From the NCBI GenBank assembly GCA_049840815.1, contig JASGJI010000019.1, forward strand, positions 1-64,000: DNA of 64,000 nt. Direction: 5' to 3'. The translations under genes were made by a program, and so were the position numbers. This document shows, piece after piece, positions 43,225 through 51,727 of the stretch (its first letter is position 1; every line of letters begins with the position of its first letter). Origin of the DNA: JASGDN01 sp049840815 (GTDB lineage: Bacteria > Chloroflexota > Chloroflexia > Thermomicrobiales > UBA6265). Below the pieces are notes generated by a model. That model was given only the letters and a program-made list of their open reading frames with translations, was not told where the DNA came from and made no database searches.

Positions 43225-44409
43225 ATGCGGATCGAGGCGGTCGATTTCTACTACCTGGCGATGCCGGAGGTGCTGGACATCGGGGACGGCAGCCAGGACA
43301 TGCTGCTGGTGCGCGTGCAGGCGGGTGGGCATGTCGGGTGGGGCGAGTGTGAGGCATCGCCGCTTACCTCGATCGCCAGCTACGTCGCCCCGATGTCGCA
43401 TTCGGCCTGCAAGCCGGTCCGCGATTCGGTGCTCGGGCAGCGGCTGGACCGCGTGGCGGACATTCGGCGCATCGGCAACGATGTCCGCGCGAACAGTCTC
43501 GATCTCCTGCAGGCCGATCACACGCTCTCCGGAATCGACATCGCCCTCTGGGACCTGCTCGGCAAGCGACTCGGGGAGCCTGTCTGGCGGCTGCTTGGGG
43601 TGGATCGGACGTACCCGAAGGTGCCGTACGCCTCGCAGCTCTTCGGCGACAGCCCGGCGGAGACGTTCGCGCAAGCCGTCGCCACGCGGGACGCGGGGTA
43701 TCGCGCGGCGAAGTTCGGCTGGGGTCCATTCGGGCATGGCTCGGTCGCGGACGATGTCGCCCACGTCGAGGCCGCGCGGGAGGGACTGGGTCCGGATGCG
43801 ACGCTGCTGGTGGATGCCGGCACGGTCTGGGTGGATGACGTGGAGCGCGCGGCGGCAGTCCTCCCGGCGCTGGAACGGAACCGGGTGACCTGGCTGGAGG
43901 AGCCGTTCGTGACCGGCGCATTTGGTGCCTATGACGCGCTGGCCGATCGCGCGTCCACCGTGCGGATGGCCGCCGGCGAGGGGAGTCACAATGCGTGGCA
44001 GGCGCGGCACCTGATCGAGTACGCGGGGATCGGCTACATCCAGATCGACACCGGGCGGATCGGGGGAATCACGCCGTCGGCGGAGGTCGCGTCCTACGCG
44101 CGGTCACGAGGGGTGACCTATGTGAATCACACCTTCACGTCGCACCTGGCGCTGTCGGCCTCGTTACAGCCATTCGCGGGGTCGGAGGCGGACGTGATCT
44201 GCGAATACCCGGTCGCCCCGAAGGCGCTGGCAACGGCGATCACGGCGAATCACATCGAGCGCGATGCGGAAGGGTTCATCCACGTCCCCGATGAGCCGGG
44301 CCTTGGCATGACGCTCGATCTGGCAGCGGCGCAGCCGTACCTGGTTGACACGGAGATTCGGGTGCGGGGCGAGGTGATCTACCGAACGCCGGAACTCTCC
44401 GCATCCTGA
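43225..44409 (+). CDS. enolase-superfamily enzyme (mandelate racemase/muconate lactonizing type)
   Basis: A 394-residue enzyme with an N-terminal capping domain (MRIEAVDFYYLAMPEVLD) and a TIM barrel. Readable active-site elements are the KFGWGPFG strand (a single Lys instead of the usual K-x-K), metal ligand Asp in LLVDAGTVW, Glu in WLEEPF, Glu in AAGEGSH and the late His in YVNHTFTSHLALS. It abstracts a proton alpha to a carboxylate; in this context an acid-sugar dehydratase is plausible but not shown. ATG 43225 follows GGGCGGG. The 3' end overlaps the convergent VapC gene by 31 bp. Confidence 0.85.
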   Translation: MRIEAVDFYYLAMPEVLDIGDGSQDMLLVRVQAGGHVGWGECEASPLTSIASYVAPMSHSACKPVRDSVLGQRLDRVADIRRIGNDVRANSLDLLQADHTLSGIDIALWDLLGKRLGEPVWRLLGVDRTYPKVPYASQLFGDSPAETFAQAVATRDAGYRAAKFGWGPFGHGSVADDVAHVEAAREGLGPDATLLVDAGTVWVDDVERAAAVLPALERNRVTWLEEPFVTGAFGAYDALADRASTVRMAAGEGSHNAWQARHLIEYAGIGYIQIDTGRIGGITPSAEVASYARSRGVTYVNHTFTSHLALSASLQPFAGSEADVICEYPVAPKALATAITANHIERDAEGFIHVPDEPGLGMTLDLAAAQPYLVDTEIRVRGEVIYRTPELSAS

Positions 44410-44831
44410 CCGCTGGGAGCATCCCACGGATTGATCAGGTCGAGCCCGATCCGCTCGAAGTCATCGACGTTCCGGGTCGCGAGTGTCGCGCCGTGGTGAC
44501 GGCAGATCGCGGCGATCATCGCGTCCTGCGGATGAGACACTCGCCCGATAGCCCGTCGGATTGCAACGACCTCTGCGTAGTGCAATGCGCTCTGGGTATC
44601 GAACACCAAAGTGCGATCCTCATATGGTGCAAGGACGGATAGAGCGCGTGCGTGAAGGTCTCTCCGTCGTTTTCCATGCGGCAGGATCGCGACTCCTGCA
44701 TGGATCTCAGCCGCAGTGATTGCGGTTGTTACGAGGAGATGCTCCGGCTGACTCGCCAACCATCCAACTACAACCGGACTGGGTCTAGGATTCATCAATT
44801 CTGAGAGAACGTTCGTGTCGAGAACGATCAC
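44379..44831 (-). CDS. vapC: PIN-domain toxin, VapC/FitB type
   Basis: A 150-residue PIN-domain ribonuclease. The acidic metal-binding residues are in place: Asp5 in IVLDTNVLSEL, Glu42 in TAAEIHAG, Asp103 in HPQDAMIAA and Asp123/124 in NVDDFERIG. When free it would cleave tRNA or rRNA and arrest growth. The C-terminal ~15 residues extend past the domain and lie over the 3' end of the convergent gene. The start overlaps the antitoxin stop by 4 bp, so toxin translation depends on antitoxin translation. Confidence 0.9.
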   Translation of the reverse strand: MIVLDTNVLSELMNPRPSPVVVGWLASQPEHLLVTTAITAAEIHAGVAILPHGKRRRDLHARALSVLAPYEDRTLVFDTQSALHYAEVVAIRRAIGRVSHPQDAMIAAICRHHGATLATRNVDDFERIGLDLINPWDAPSGQDAESSGVR

Positions 44832-45223
44832 TGATCTGACTCTCCATCACTGGTCGGGTCGTCAAAGTCACTGGAGCTAAAGTCAACGTAGCGTGCTTCG
44901 CCAACTCTTGGAGGTGGCTCGAAGCCGCCTTCCATCGGCCCGAGGGTGTTTCGGATGTGCGCGAGGTAGGCCGGGATACTGCCGAGTTGCAGGCCCTCCG
45001 CAATGATGGCCTCCATCTGCTCATCCGTGACGGTATCCCACGTAAGGGGCTGATCCGAAGGAGCGGCGACAGCTGACTCGGATGAGGGAGCGGTGTCCGG
45101 CGCAATTGCGTCCACAAGGATGGCGCGAGCTTCCGCCTCCATCGAGCGGCCGTTCCGGTCAGCACGGGCGCGGAGCTTGGCGCGCAGGTTGTCGTCGAGG
45201 TTGGAGATCGTGATAGCGGCCAT
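44828..45223 (-). CDS. vapB: FitA/VapB-type ribbon-helix-helix antitoxin with long acidic tail
   Basis: A 131-residue protein. The first ~40 residues are an Arc/FitA-like ribbon-helix-helix (AAITISNLDDNLRAKLRARADRNGRSMEAEARAILVDAI) that should bind the operon's own promoter. Antitoxins of this class are usually 70-90 residues; here another ~90 follow, with a Ser/Pro/Ala linker, an amphipathic stretch (VTDEQMEAIIAEGLQLGSIPAYLAHIR) and a very acidic end (DFSSSDFDDPTSDGES). One of these segments presumably wraps the toxin. ATG 45223 follows GAAAGGAG. Confidence 0.82.
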   Translation of the reverse strand: MAAITISNLDDNLRAKLRARADRNGRSMEAEARAILVDAIAPDTAPSSESAVAAPSDQPLTWDTVTDEQMEAIIAEGLQLGSIPAYLAHIRNTLGPMEGGFEPPPRVGEARYVDFSSSDFDDPTSDGESDQ

Positions 45224-45285
45224 CGGACGCTCCTTTCCTGAAGGGCGAGTGTCCCTTCGATCATAGCGATGCCGCCGCCGGAACG

Positions 45286-45324
45286 GAAGGAGGCCGCGCC
45301 CATCTGCCGGGCACGGCCTCCTTC
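45286..45324 (-). terminator. hairpin after the cupredoxin gene
   Basis: An 11-bp stem (45286-45296 with 45314-45324) plus four further inner pairs past one mismatch, and a 7-nt loop, 26 bp after the cupredoxin stop on the minus strand. No T tract is present. Confidence 0.6.
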
Positions 45325-45349
45325 TGTGGTCCTTAAATGGTCGCGACCG

Positions 45350-45817
45350 TTACTTGACGGTCAGCGTGCCCACCATCCCGGCCTCCTTGTGGCCGGGAAC
45401 GGTGCACCAGAACTCATAGGTGCCAGCCGAGGCCTTCACCGTCACCGTGTCAGACTCACCCGCGTTCAGCAGCTTCGAGGTGATGTTCAGCTTGTCGATG
45501 TGGAAGTCGTGCTGGAGCACGCCCTTGTTCGTCACCTTGATCTTGACCTCGGTATTGGCCGGGATCGTCAGCTCCTTCGGATCGAACTTGATGTCCTCCG
45601 TCGCGATCTCGATTTCCGTGCCGGCTGCCGGTGAAGCCGCCGGGGACGAGGCCGGGCTGGCCGGCGGGGTCGCGGTGCCCTCGCTCGCCATCACGAGCTG
45701 GCTCCCGGCAACCCCGACCGCCGCGATCGCGCCAACGGCGACGGCGGAGCGGCTGATGATGAGGCGACGGGAAATCGGGCGTGAAAGCAGATCGGTCAGC
45801 TTCGTATCCTGGGACAT
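45350..45817 (-). CDS. secreted cupredoxin (plastocyanin-like copper protein)
   Basis: A 155-residue exported protein. The N-terminus has a Tat-like signal (SRRLIISRSAVAVGAIAAVGVAG), then a Ser/Pro/Ala-rich linker and a ~90-residue blue-copper domain with ligands His in LQHDFHID, Cys in YEFWCTVPGH, the following His, and Met in KEAGMVG. It probably carries electrons outside the membrane. The end of the domain (GHKEAGMVGTL) is the same as in the VWA protein at 27948-30002. ATG 45817 is chosen because GAGAGGA lies six bases upstream. Confidence 0.9.
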   Translation of the reverse strand: MSQDTKLTDLLSRPISRRLIISRSAVAVGAIAAVGVAGSQLVMASEGTATPPASPASSPAASPAAGTEIEIATEDIKFDPKELTIPANTEVKIKVTNKGVLQHDFHIDKLNITSKLLNAGESDTVTVKASAGTYEFWCTVPGHKEAGMVGTLTVK

Positions 45818-46234
45818 GAACGGTCCTCTCATATAGGTGGGCACGAACACTACGCACCCAAGGGCTGCGCGCCGGACAGGTCCGACGTGGACGGGATCGG
45901 GGCGGCTTCGTCCCTGCAGCGGGCCGAGTTTCCGGCACGGCGTGGTTCGATTGGCGTCGTTGCCAAGGAATGCACGTGGGTAGTGCGACCAGGCGGTCGC
46001 GGCTCTGGCGGGGTGGAGCGCCAGGAGAAGAATGACCCGGAGATAACGGCGGGAGAACATGCGTCTGGGACGGCATTGTCCCGTACCGGCGGGGGCATGT
46101 CACCATGCCGATACAAGCATAGTGCGTGCCACCAGCAAACGTGATGGTATCCGGGAGTTTTCGTGAATGTCACGATTCCGGACCCACCGATTCGGCTGGC
46201 GACGTCCTTCTCGCCGCCGCCAATTCAGGACGGT
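45818..46234. other. intergenic region upstream of the cupredoxin gene
   Basis: A 417-bp region between the cupredoxin start and the 3' end of the LuxR-type regulator gene, both minus strand. It should carry the cupredoxin promoter. I see no convincing promoter boxes, repeat or gene in it; open frames here have no protein-like character. Confidence 0.35.
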
Positions 46235-48697
46235 TTACGGCGTGACCGTGGGATCCGGATTCGTGGTATAGCGCGTAAGGACCTCACGTCGGGACCGGAT
46301 CCCCAGTTTGGTGAAGATGTTCGACACATGCCGCGAGACCGTGCGCACACTGATGTCCAGCGTCTCCCCGATCTCCTTGTCGGTGTAGCGCTGGGTCATG
46401 AGCGCGAAGACCTGCCGCTCGCGGACGGTGAGCTCCTGAAGGGCCAATTCCGGCGTCGTGGCATCCGGGTTCCGGGATGCCACGGGGACGGTTGCGCCAT
46501 GGGCAAGGGATGCCGCAGCGAGCGTCACCGCCTCGTCCAGCGTAAGCCGTTCGACCTCTCGGCGATGCTGCTCGGTCTGGCTCAGCCCGAGCGCCCGCCG
46601 CGCAATGCGCTCCGCTTCCTCGTAGACATCGCGTTCCGGGCGTTCGATGCGATACATCGCGCGACCGGACAGGATGTCCGCGCCTTCCAGCAGGGTGAGG
46701 GCGATCGCGAAATCGCCGCCTGCCGCCGCGATCACCCCGGCCGCCGCGATGAGGTCGATGGTGGTTTCCATCGCAGCGACAGCAACGGCCTCCGTCAGGC
46801 CCTCGCCTGCGATGGCTGCCGCCGCGCGGGCATCACCCTGCGTGCAACGGACCAGCGCCAGGATATGAAGCGTAAAGGCGATGCCCCGGCGATCGCCGAG
46901 ATCCCGGAAGCCACGGACGGCTTCCTCCAGCCGATGCCGCGCTTCACGCGTTTCGCCGCGCCAGAGTGCCGTCGCGCCAAGGTTGCAGAGAATCAGCGCG
47001 TGCCACCACGGGTGCGCTGCGAGGATCGACCGGGCAAGCGCGTTTTCAAACGTGCGGATCGCCTGCTCGTGATCGCCCTTGCCGCGCTGGAGCACCCCGA
47101 TCAGGTTGAGCGATGCCACGATGCCCATCTCATCGCCCAGTCGCAGATACCGCGCGTGGGCTCGCTCGGCGATCCGGATCGCGTCGATCGGGTCGCCCGT
47201 CCTGCTCGTCCGGCAGAGGGCAGCCAGTTCGAGTTCCGCCCGGGCGAGCGGCAATTCGGGCGTGTCGGGTCCGGCGAGGGCCAGCGCCCGTTCGAACCAG
47301 CGCCGTCCCTCGGCCCGGGCGAACCGGTGGGTCCAGAAGGGTGCGAGCGCGATGGTGAGGTGGAGGAGCGATTCTGGCTGGCGTCGATCCTCATACCACG
47401 CCAGCGCGCGCTCGATGTCCGGAAGCGTCCGCTCGATGGCGGCGAGGGTGTCCGCCGCGACGGTACCATCAGGACGCTCGGCGCTCGCAGAAGTGGTGAA
47501 CTCCGCGATCCACGCCGCGTGAGCGTCGCGCCGCATGGCCTCCTCCCCAAGACTGCGGGAGACCTCGCGCCCAAACACGCGAATGGTCATCAGCATCAGG
47601 AAGCCAGAATCGCCATCAGTGCCTGAACGGCGACGAAGGAGATGTTTGTCGGCCAGGGATTCGAGGAGTTCGGCCCGGACGTCGGGATCGGGCGTCTCCG
47701 CCAGCATCACGACATGCGCGGCGTGATGGGTGAACGGCGTTCCGAACCATGACAGGGCGCGGAAGGCACGCTGCTCGGACTCCTGCAACAACGCGTAGCT
47801 CCAGGCGATTGTCGCGCGCATCGTGCGTTGATGTGCGGGCTGGTCGCGCGGGCCGCCCCCCAGGACATCGATCTGATCGGCGATTCGATCGTGCAGGGCT
47901 TCCAGCGAAAAGAGCTTGATCCTGGCTGCAGCCAGTTCAATCGCGAGCGGCAGGCCATCCAGCCGCCGGCAGATGGAGCCGATAATCGGAGCCGAACAGG
48001 AATCGAGGGTAAACGTGGGATCGAAGCGCTGGACGCTGGCGACAAAGAGTTCGACCGCTGGAAAGGCACCCCAGTCGTTGGTGTCGATCCCGCCGACAGG
48101 GGGCACCTCGAGCGTGGGAACCTCCTGAATGCGTTCGTCCGGCAAACGCAGGGCTTCGCGGCTCGTGACAAGCATCGTGAGCGTAGGCGCGCGACTGAGC
48201 AGGCGCGCGACATCGGGAGCGGCGGCAATCACCTGTTCCATGTTGTCGAGAATGAGAAGGACGCGCTCGCCGATGGGCAACGCGGAAGGAATTCGCTCCA
48301 GCGCGACTTCCGGATCGTCCGTGGTGATCGCCATCGCCCGCGCGATGGCGGGAAGCACCGCTTCGGATTCCGCAATGGCGGCCAGCGGGATGTGATGGAT
48401 CTGACGGAAAGCAGGAGTGTGCCGATATCCTGCTTCGACGGCGAGCCTAGTCTTGCCGACCCCACCCGGCCCGGTCAACGTGATGAGCCGGACGGCGGGA
48501 TCGAGGAGGTATCCGGAGAGAATGTCCAGATCGTCCTCGCGCCCGATCACCGCGCTGAGACGGGGAGGCAGGTCGATTACCTGGGCGTGCTCGGGATGAA
48601 GGCGAGGCATCGACGCCGTGGCTGATGCATCCGTCCGCTCAGTGCCGGGCGGATTGGCATAGGAAAAGCTCGGGATGGGGCGATCTGGATGCGGCAT
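46235..48697 (-). CDS. NB-ARC/AAA ATPase regulator with TPR-like array and C-terminal LuxR HTH
   Basis: An ~820-residue cytoplasmic signalling protein. It has an ATPase domain at about residues 55-330 with GREDDL, Walker A TGPGGVGKTRLA, Walker B LLILDNMEQ and a CRRLDGLPLAIELAAAR (GLPL) motif. A long helical, TPR-like region follows (about 400-720; e.g. GIVASLNLIGVLQRGKGDHEQAIRTFENAL). The last ~65 residues are a LuxR HTH (LTVRERQVFALMTQRYTDKEIGETLDISVRTVSRHVSNIFTKLGI). This resembles LAL/AfsR-like regulators common in Chloroflexota and Actinobacteria. The start is uncertain: ATG 48697 has GGGGA upstream, GTG 48772 is the alternative. The ligand and targets are unknown. Confidence 0.85.
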   Translation of the reverse strand: MPHPDRPIPSFSYANPPGTERTDASATASMPRLHPEHAQVIDLPPRLSAVIGREDDLDILSGYLLDPAVRLITLTGPGGVGKTRLAVEAGYRHTPAFRQIHHIPLAAIAESEAVLPAIARAMAITTDDPEVALERIPSALPIGERVLLILDNMEQVIAAAPDVARLLSRAPTLTMLVTSREALRLPDERIQEVPTLEVPPVGGIDTNDWGAFPAVELFVASVQRFDPTFTLDSCSAPIIGSICRRLDGLPLAIELAAARIKLFSLEALHDRIADQIDVLGGGPRDQPAHQRTMRATIAWSYALLQESEQRAFRALSWFGTPFTHHAAHVVMLAETPDPDVRAELLESLADKHLLRRRSGTDGDSGFLMLMTIRVFGREVSRSLGEEAMRRDAHAAWIAEFTTSASAERPDGTVAADTLAAIERTLPDIERALAWYEDRRQPESLLHLTIALAPFWTHRFARAEGRRWFERALALAGPDTPELPLARAELELAALCRTSRTGDPIDAIRIAERAHARYLRLGDEMGIVASLNLIGVLQRGKGDHEQAIRTFENALARSILAAHPWWHALILCNLGATALWRGETREARHRLEEAVRGFRDLGDRRGIAFTLHILALVRCTQGDARAAAAIAGEGLTEAVAVAAMETTIDLIAAAGVIAAAGGDFAIALTLLEGADILSGRAMYRIERPERDVYEEAERIARRALGLSQTEQHRREVERLTLDEAVTLAAASLAHGATVPVASRNPDATTPELALQELTVRERQVFALMTQRYTDKEIGETLDISVRTVSRHVSNIFTKLGIRSRREVLTRYTTNPDPTVTP

Positions 48698-48855
48698 CGG
48701 CTGGTCCCCGTGAGGATCGACTGACGTGGACGGAGCGTTGCGTCGTGCGGTGGTGATGGTTGTAGTGATCACCCGCTGGCGTCATACGCCTACCATACAC
48801 AGGAATTGCCATACTGGAGCGCAGACGTGTCTCAGGTGCAACCGGAGGGCCGGGT

Positions 48856-49521
48856 ATGCGGGTCTTGGTCGTGGAAGATGAAGAAGCACTCGCCGAAGCG
48901 ATCGCACGAGGATTGCGCCAGGCGAACCTCGCGGTCGATGTTGCGTTCGACGGTCAAACGGCGCTGGAGAAGGCGGAGATCACGCACTACGACGTGGTGC
49001 TGCTCGATCGCCAGCTTCCCGACATCCACGGGGACGAGGTGTGCCGCCATCTTGTTGCGGCAGAACAGCCACCGCGCATTCTCATGCTGACCGCTGCGGG
49101 CGACGTGCATTCCCGGGTCGAGGGCCTGGCAATGGGAGCCGACGACTACCTCCCGAAGCCATTCGAGCTGGTCGAACTCATCGCCCGCATTCGCGCGCTG
49201 CATCGCCGTCCGAGTGTGGCGATGCGTCCTGTCATCACCGTTGGGGATCTGGTTGTCGACAGCGCCAGGCAGTCCGCGACTCGTGGGGGAACGATCCTGA
49301 ACCTGACGCGCAAGGAGTTCGGGGTGCTGGAAGAGATCGTTCGTGCCAATGGCGTGGTGGTCAGTTCCGAGGAGTTGCTGGAACGTGTCTGGGATGAGGC
49401 CGCCGACCCCTTTACCAACGCCGTCCGGATCACGATGATGACCCTTCGGCGCAAGTTGGGAGACCCGCAATTGATCGAAACGGTGGTCGGCGCAGGATAC
49501 CGGCTATGCGTGACCGCCTGA
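48856..49521 (+). CDS. OmpR-family response regulator
   Basis: A 221-residue regulator with receiver landmarks VEDEEA, phospho-acceptor Asp51 in VLLDRQLPDIHGD and YLPKPFEL, and a winged-helix domain (LNLTRKEFGVLEEIVRANGVVV, VRITMMTLRRKLGDPQLIETVVGAGYRL). It is a paralog of the regulator at 37296-37967. ATG 48856 follows GGAGGGCCGGGT. Its end overlaps the kinase start by 16 bp, so the pair is coupled. It is divergent from the NB-ARC/LuxR gene. Confidence 0.9.
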   Translation: MRVLVVEDEEALAEAIARGLRQANLAVDVAFDGQTALEKAEITHYDVVLLDRQLPDIHGDEVCRHLVAAEQPPRILMLTAAGDVHSRVEGLAMGADDYLPKPFELVELIARIRALHRRPSVAMRPVITVGDLVVDSARQSATRGGTILNLTRKEFGVLEEIVRANGVVVSSEELLERVWDEAADPFTNAVRITMMTLRRKLGDPQLIETVVGAGYRLCVTA

Positions 49522-50714
49522 GTCGGCGATGGCAGGTGCTGGTGACGGTTCGTCTGCGCCTGACCCTGATGTATGCCGCGTTGTTCTTCCTCGGGGGAGC
49601 GGTCCTGCTCGGGCTGACCTACATCCTGCTCAGCCGGACGCTGGCCCCTCCACCCGTCGAGCCCGGCCGGGATGGACTGGGGACCGACCTCGCCCGTCCT
49701 GCGGAGATCGGCGAGCCGGCCAATGCCGCCGGTCAGGCGGCCTCCATCGAGGATCAGATCCGGGAGACCCGCCGCGAAGAGCGCAGGGCCGCCCTCCAGC
49801 AGGTGCAGATCCAGGCCGTGATTGCTCTTACCGTCACGAGCATCGGGGCGCTCATGCTTGGCTGGATCATCTCCGGGCGGGTACTGCGGCCAATCCGCGA
49901 GATTACCCAGCACGCGCGGGAGGCGAATGAGGCGACACTCGACAAGCGGATCGACCTGCGCGGCCCTCCGGACGAGCTGAAGGAGTTGGCCGACACCGTC
50001 GATGCCATGCTTGGGCGTCTGCAATCGGCGTTTGACAGTCAGCGCCGCTTTGCGGCGACCGTCTCCCACGAATTGCGGACACCCCTCGCGATCATCGGGG
50101 CGGAGGCGGACCTGACGCTCGCCGCGCCGGATGTGACCTCACGGGAACACGAGATGGCAACGGCGGTTCGCCAGGCGACGAATCGCAGCGAGCGCCTGGT
50201 TGATGGCCTGCTCACCCTTTCCCGCAGCGAAAGCACCATGCGCGACGACGCGCGGATCGACCTCGCCGACCTGGTTGGTGATGTGATCGGCGAGATGATC
50301 GACCGCGCCGACGAACGAGGGATCGCCGTCGACCTTGAGCTGGAATCCGCATTCGTACGAGGCGACGCGCTGCTGCTTGGCCGGATGATCGCGAATCTCG
50401 TCGAGAACGCCATTCGCTACAACCGGCCGGAGGGCAGCGGGTGGATTCGCCTCCGCGCCGGAATGGATGGTCCGTTCTCCGCCATCCGGATCGAGAACAG
50501 TGGCATGGGCGTTCCCATCGCCGATGTGGACGCGCTCTTCGAGCCGTTCCAACGCGGAGCCGTGGTTGGGAGGAATGCCCCGCGCAAACCGTCGGGGTCC
50601 GGACTCGGACTGGCAATCGTGCGGTCGGTGGTGCAGGTGCATGGGGGCAGCGTGCAGGCCGAGGGTCGCGCTGATGGGGGGCTGTCGGTGCGTATCCACC
50701 TTCCGGCGGCGTGA
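49506..50714 (+). CDS. sensor histidine kinase (HAMP-HisKA-HATPase)
   Basis: A 402-residue membrane kinase with two transmembrane helices (about 19-43 and 103-124) around a ~58-residue extracytoplasmic loop rich in charged and proline residues, which is small for ligand binding. A HAMP linker (RVLRPIREITQHAREANEATL), HisKA with His188 in TVSHELRTPLAI, N box MIANLVENAIRYN and GSGLGLAIVRSVVQVHGG follow. It phosphorylates the upstream-encoded regulator. ATG 49506 lies within the regulator gene (16-bp overlap). Confidence 0.9.
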   Translation: MRDRLSRRWQVLVTVRLRLTLMYAALFFLGGAVLLGLTYILLSRTLAPPPVEPGRDGLGTDLARPAEIGEPANAAGQAASIEDQIRETRREERRAALQQVQIQAVIALTVTSIGALMLGWIISGRVLRPIREITQHAREANEATLDKRIDLRGPPDELKELADTVDAMLGRLQSAFDSQRRFAATVSHELRTPLAIIGAEADLTLAAPDVTSREHEMATAVRQATNRSERLVDGLLTLSRSESTMRDDARIDLADLVGDVIGEMIDRADERGIAVDLELESAFVRGDALLLGRMIANLVENAIRYNRPEGSGWIRLRAGMDGPFSAIRIENSGMGVPIADVDALFEPFQRGAVVGRNAPRKPSGSGLGLAIVRSVVQVHGGSVQAEGRADGGLSVRIHLPAA

Positions 50715-50846
50715 TGAATGGCCATACGGGGACCATATGCTCCGGTGCGTAGGATGCGTGCATGAGGTTCTCCCCAGTCGGGACGTTCCAAACCTCGCCG
50801 ACGATGCACCAGGCCCGAGTCGATCGGGCGGAAAGGAGTCCACGCC

Positions 50847-51065
50847 ATGACCACGATCGCGTCCCCGACCTCCCGTTTCGACACCACACCTGCTTCGGAG
50901 ATCGATGACCTCCGCAAGGATGCGCCGGTCGAATCGCGCGACGACACCCCCTCCCCACTGGTTCAGGCGTTGCCGCTCCTGCTCTCCGTGGTGGCGACGC
51001 TCGCATTGACTCTGGCGTTCGTGGCGGGCCAGTGGTTGGCCAGCGGCAGCAGCGGCCTTGCCTGA
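50847..51065 (+). CDS. small single-pass membrane protein, unknown function
   Basis: A 72-residue protein with a strong AAAGGAG site eight bases before ATG 50847. The first ~38 residues are polar and acidic (cytoplasmic), followed by one transmembrane helix (LVQALPLLLSVVATLALTLAFVAGQWL) and a few residues outside. No family is recognised. It follows the two-component pair by 132 bp on the same strand and could be a target or accessory of that system. A small 7-bp hairpin lies 40 bp past its stop. Confidence 0.65.
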   Translation: MTTIASPTSRFDTTPASEIDDLRKDAPVESRDDTPSPLVQALPLLLSVVATLALTLAFVAGQWLASGSSGLA

Positions 51066-51104
51066 TCACAAGCTGGCTACCCGGGATTCCCAGTATCTTC
51101 CCAG

Positions 51105-51121
51105 AATCCTCTCGGAGGATT
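51105..51121 (+). terminator. small hairpin after the 72-residue membrane protein gene
   Basis: A perfect 7-bp stem AATCCTC/GAGGATT (51105-51111 with 51115-51121) with a 3-nt loop, followed by TCGGGTG. It is weak as a terminator but well placed. Confidence 0.35.
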
Positions 51122-51423
51122 TCGGGTGTGGTCAGCGATGATCGGTGGGCGGTGACCGTATGGCACGAGGATCGGCGGTCCATCACGTCGCTTCCGATGC
51201 CTGTTCGGGTACCGCAGACTGGGAATCGTCCACCAGGTGGCGGCAACGTCGTCGAATGGACGAACGAACGTGGATCCCTGCGGGAAACCTTCTCCGCCCC
51301 GAGCAATCGGTGCCGGGAAGGCGGGGACTTCACGGTAGGTCGGCTTCTACCAGCCATGCCGACAGAGTTCACCGTCAGGCCGAATGTCGATCGTGCACCA
51401 CAAATCGCATCCGGCGCATGAAA

Positions 51424-51460
51424 GCCGCCCGTGTCTTCCCTTCCGGAGGACGCGGGCGGC
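51424..51460 (+). terminator. hairpin with T-rich tail in a 660-bp non-coding region
   Basis: A 12-bp stem (51424-51435 with 51449-51460, one wobble) with a 13-nt loop followed by TCCTTTT, an intrinsic-terminator pattern on the plus strand. I see no convincing gene ending before it: the 51066-51423 stretch has only an open frame ending at 51421 with no ribosome binding site or recognisable content. It may therefore end a read-through leader or a small RNA. Confidence 0.5.
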
Positions 51461-51471
51461 TCCTTTTCGCG

Positions 51472-51507
51472 GGCGATCTCGACCCGCCCGGTCTTGTCGA
51501 GATCGCC
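51472..51507. repeat. second perfect hairpin, 12-bp stem
   Basis: GGCGATCTCGAC (51472-51483) and its complement (51496-51507) with a 12-nt loop, only 11 bp after the preceding terminator-like hairpin. The rest of the gap up to 51727 should hold the MFS promoter. Confidence 0.5.
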
Positions 51508-51727
51508 TCCCGATACCGAATCCGGATAGACCCTGATCGCACTCCACGGGCCGATGCCCGCGCGCCTTCACCCCTCACTCCTCTCGTCGCACAGGCCCCC
51601 ACTTCTCGCCGTTCCCGAACCGTGCTACCCTGTCGCCGCGGAACGACTGTCCAATACCGGTGGCGGCTCCGGGAACGATTCCCGGCCCCGCCCGTCAACA
51701 TACCCAGTCCCCCGAGGAACCCGATTC

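Noticed and set aside
45850..46173. Possible small protein upstream of the cupredoxin gene
   Set aside because: Scattered rare composition with no domain, no good start site and position in the promoter region.
51066..51423. Possible T-box or other known riboswitch before the hairpins
   Set aside because: I could not find the conserved T-box core or any other riboswitch consensus, and the downstream gene is an exporter without a clear metabolic ligand.
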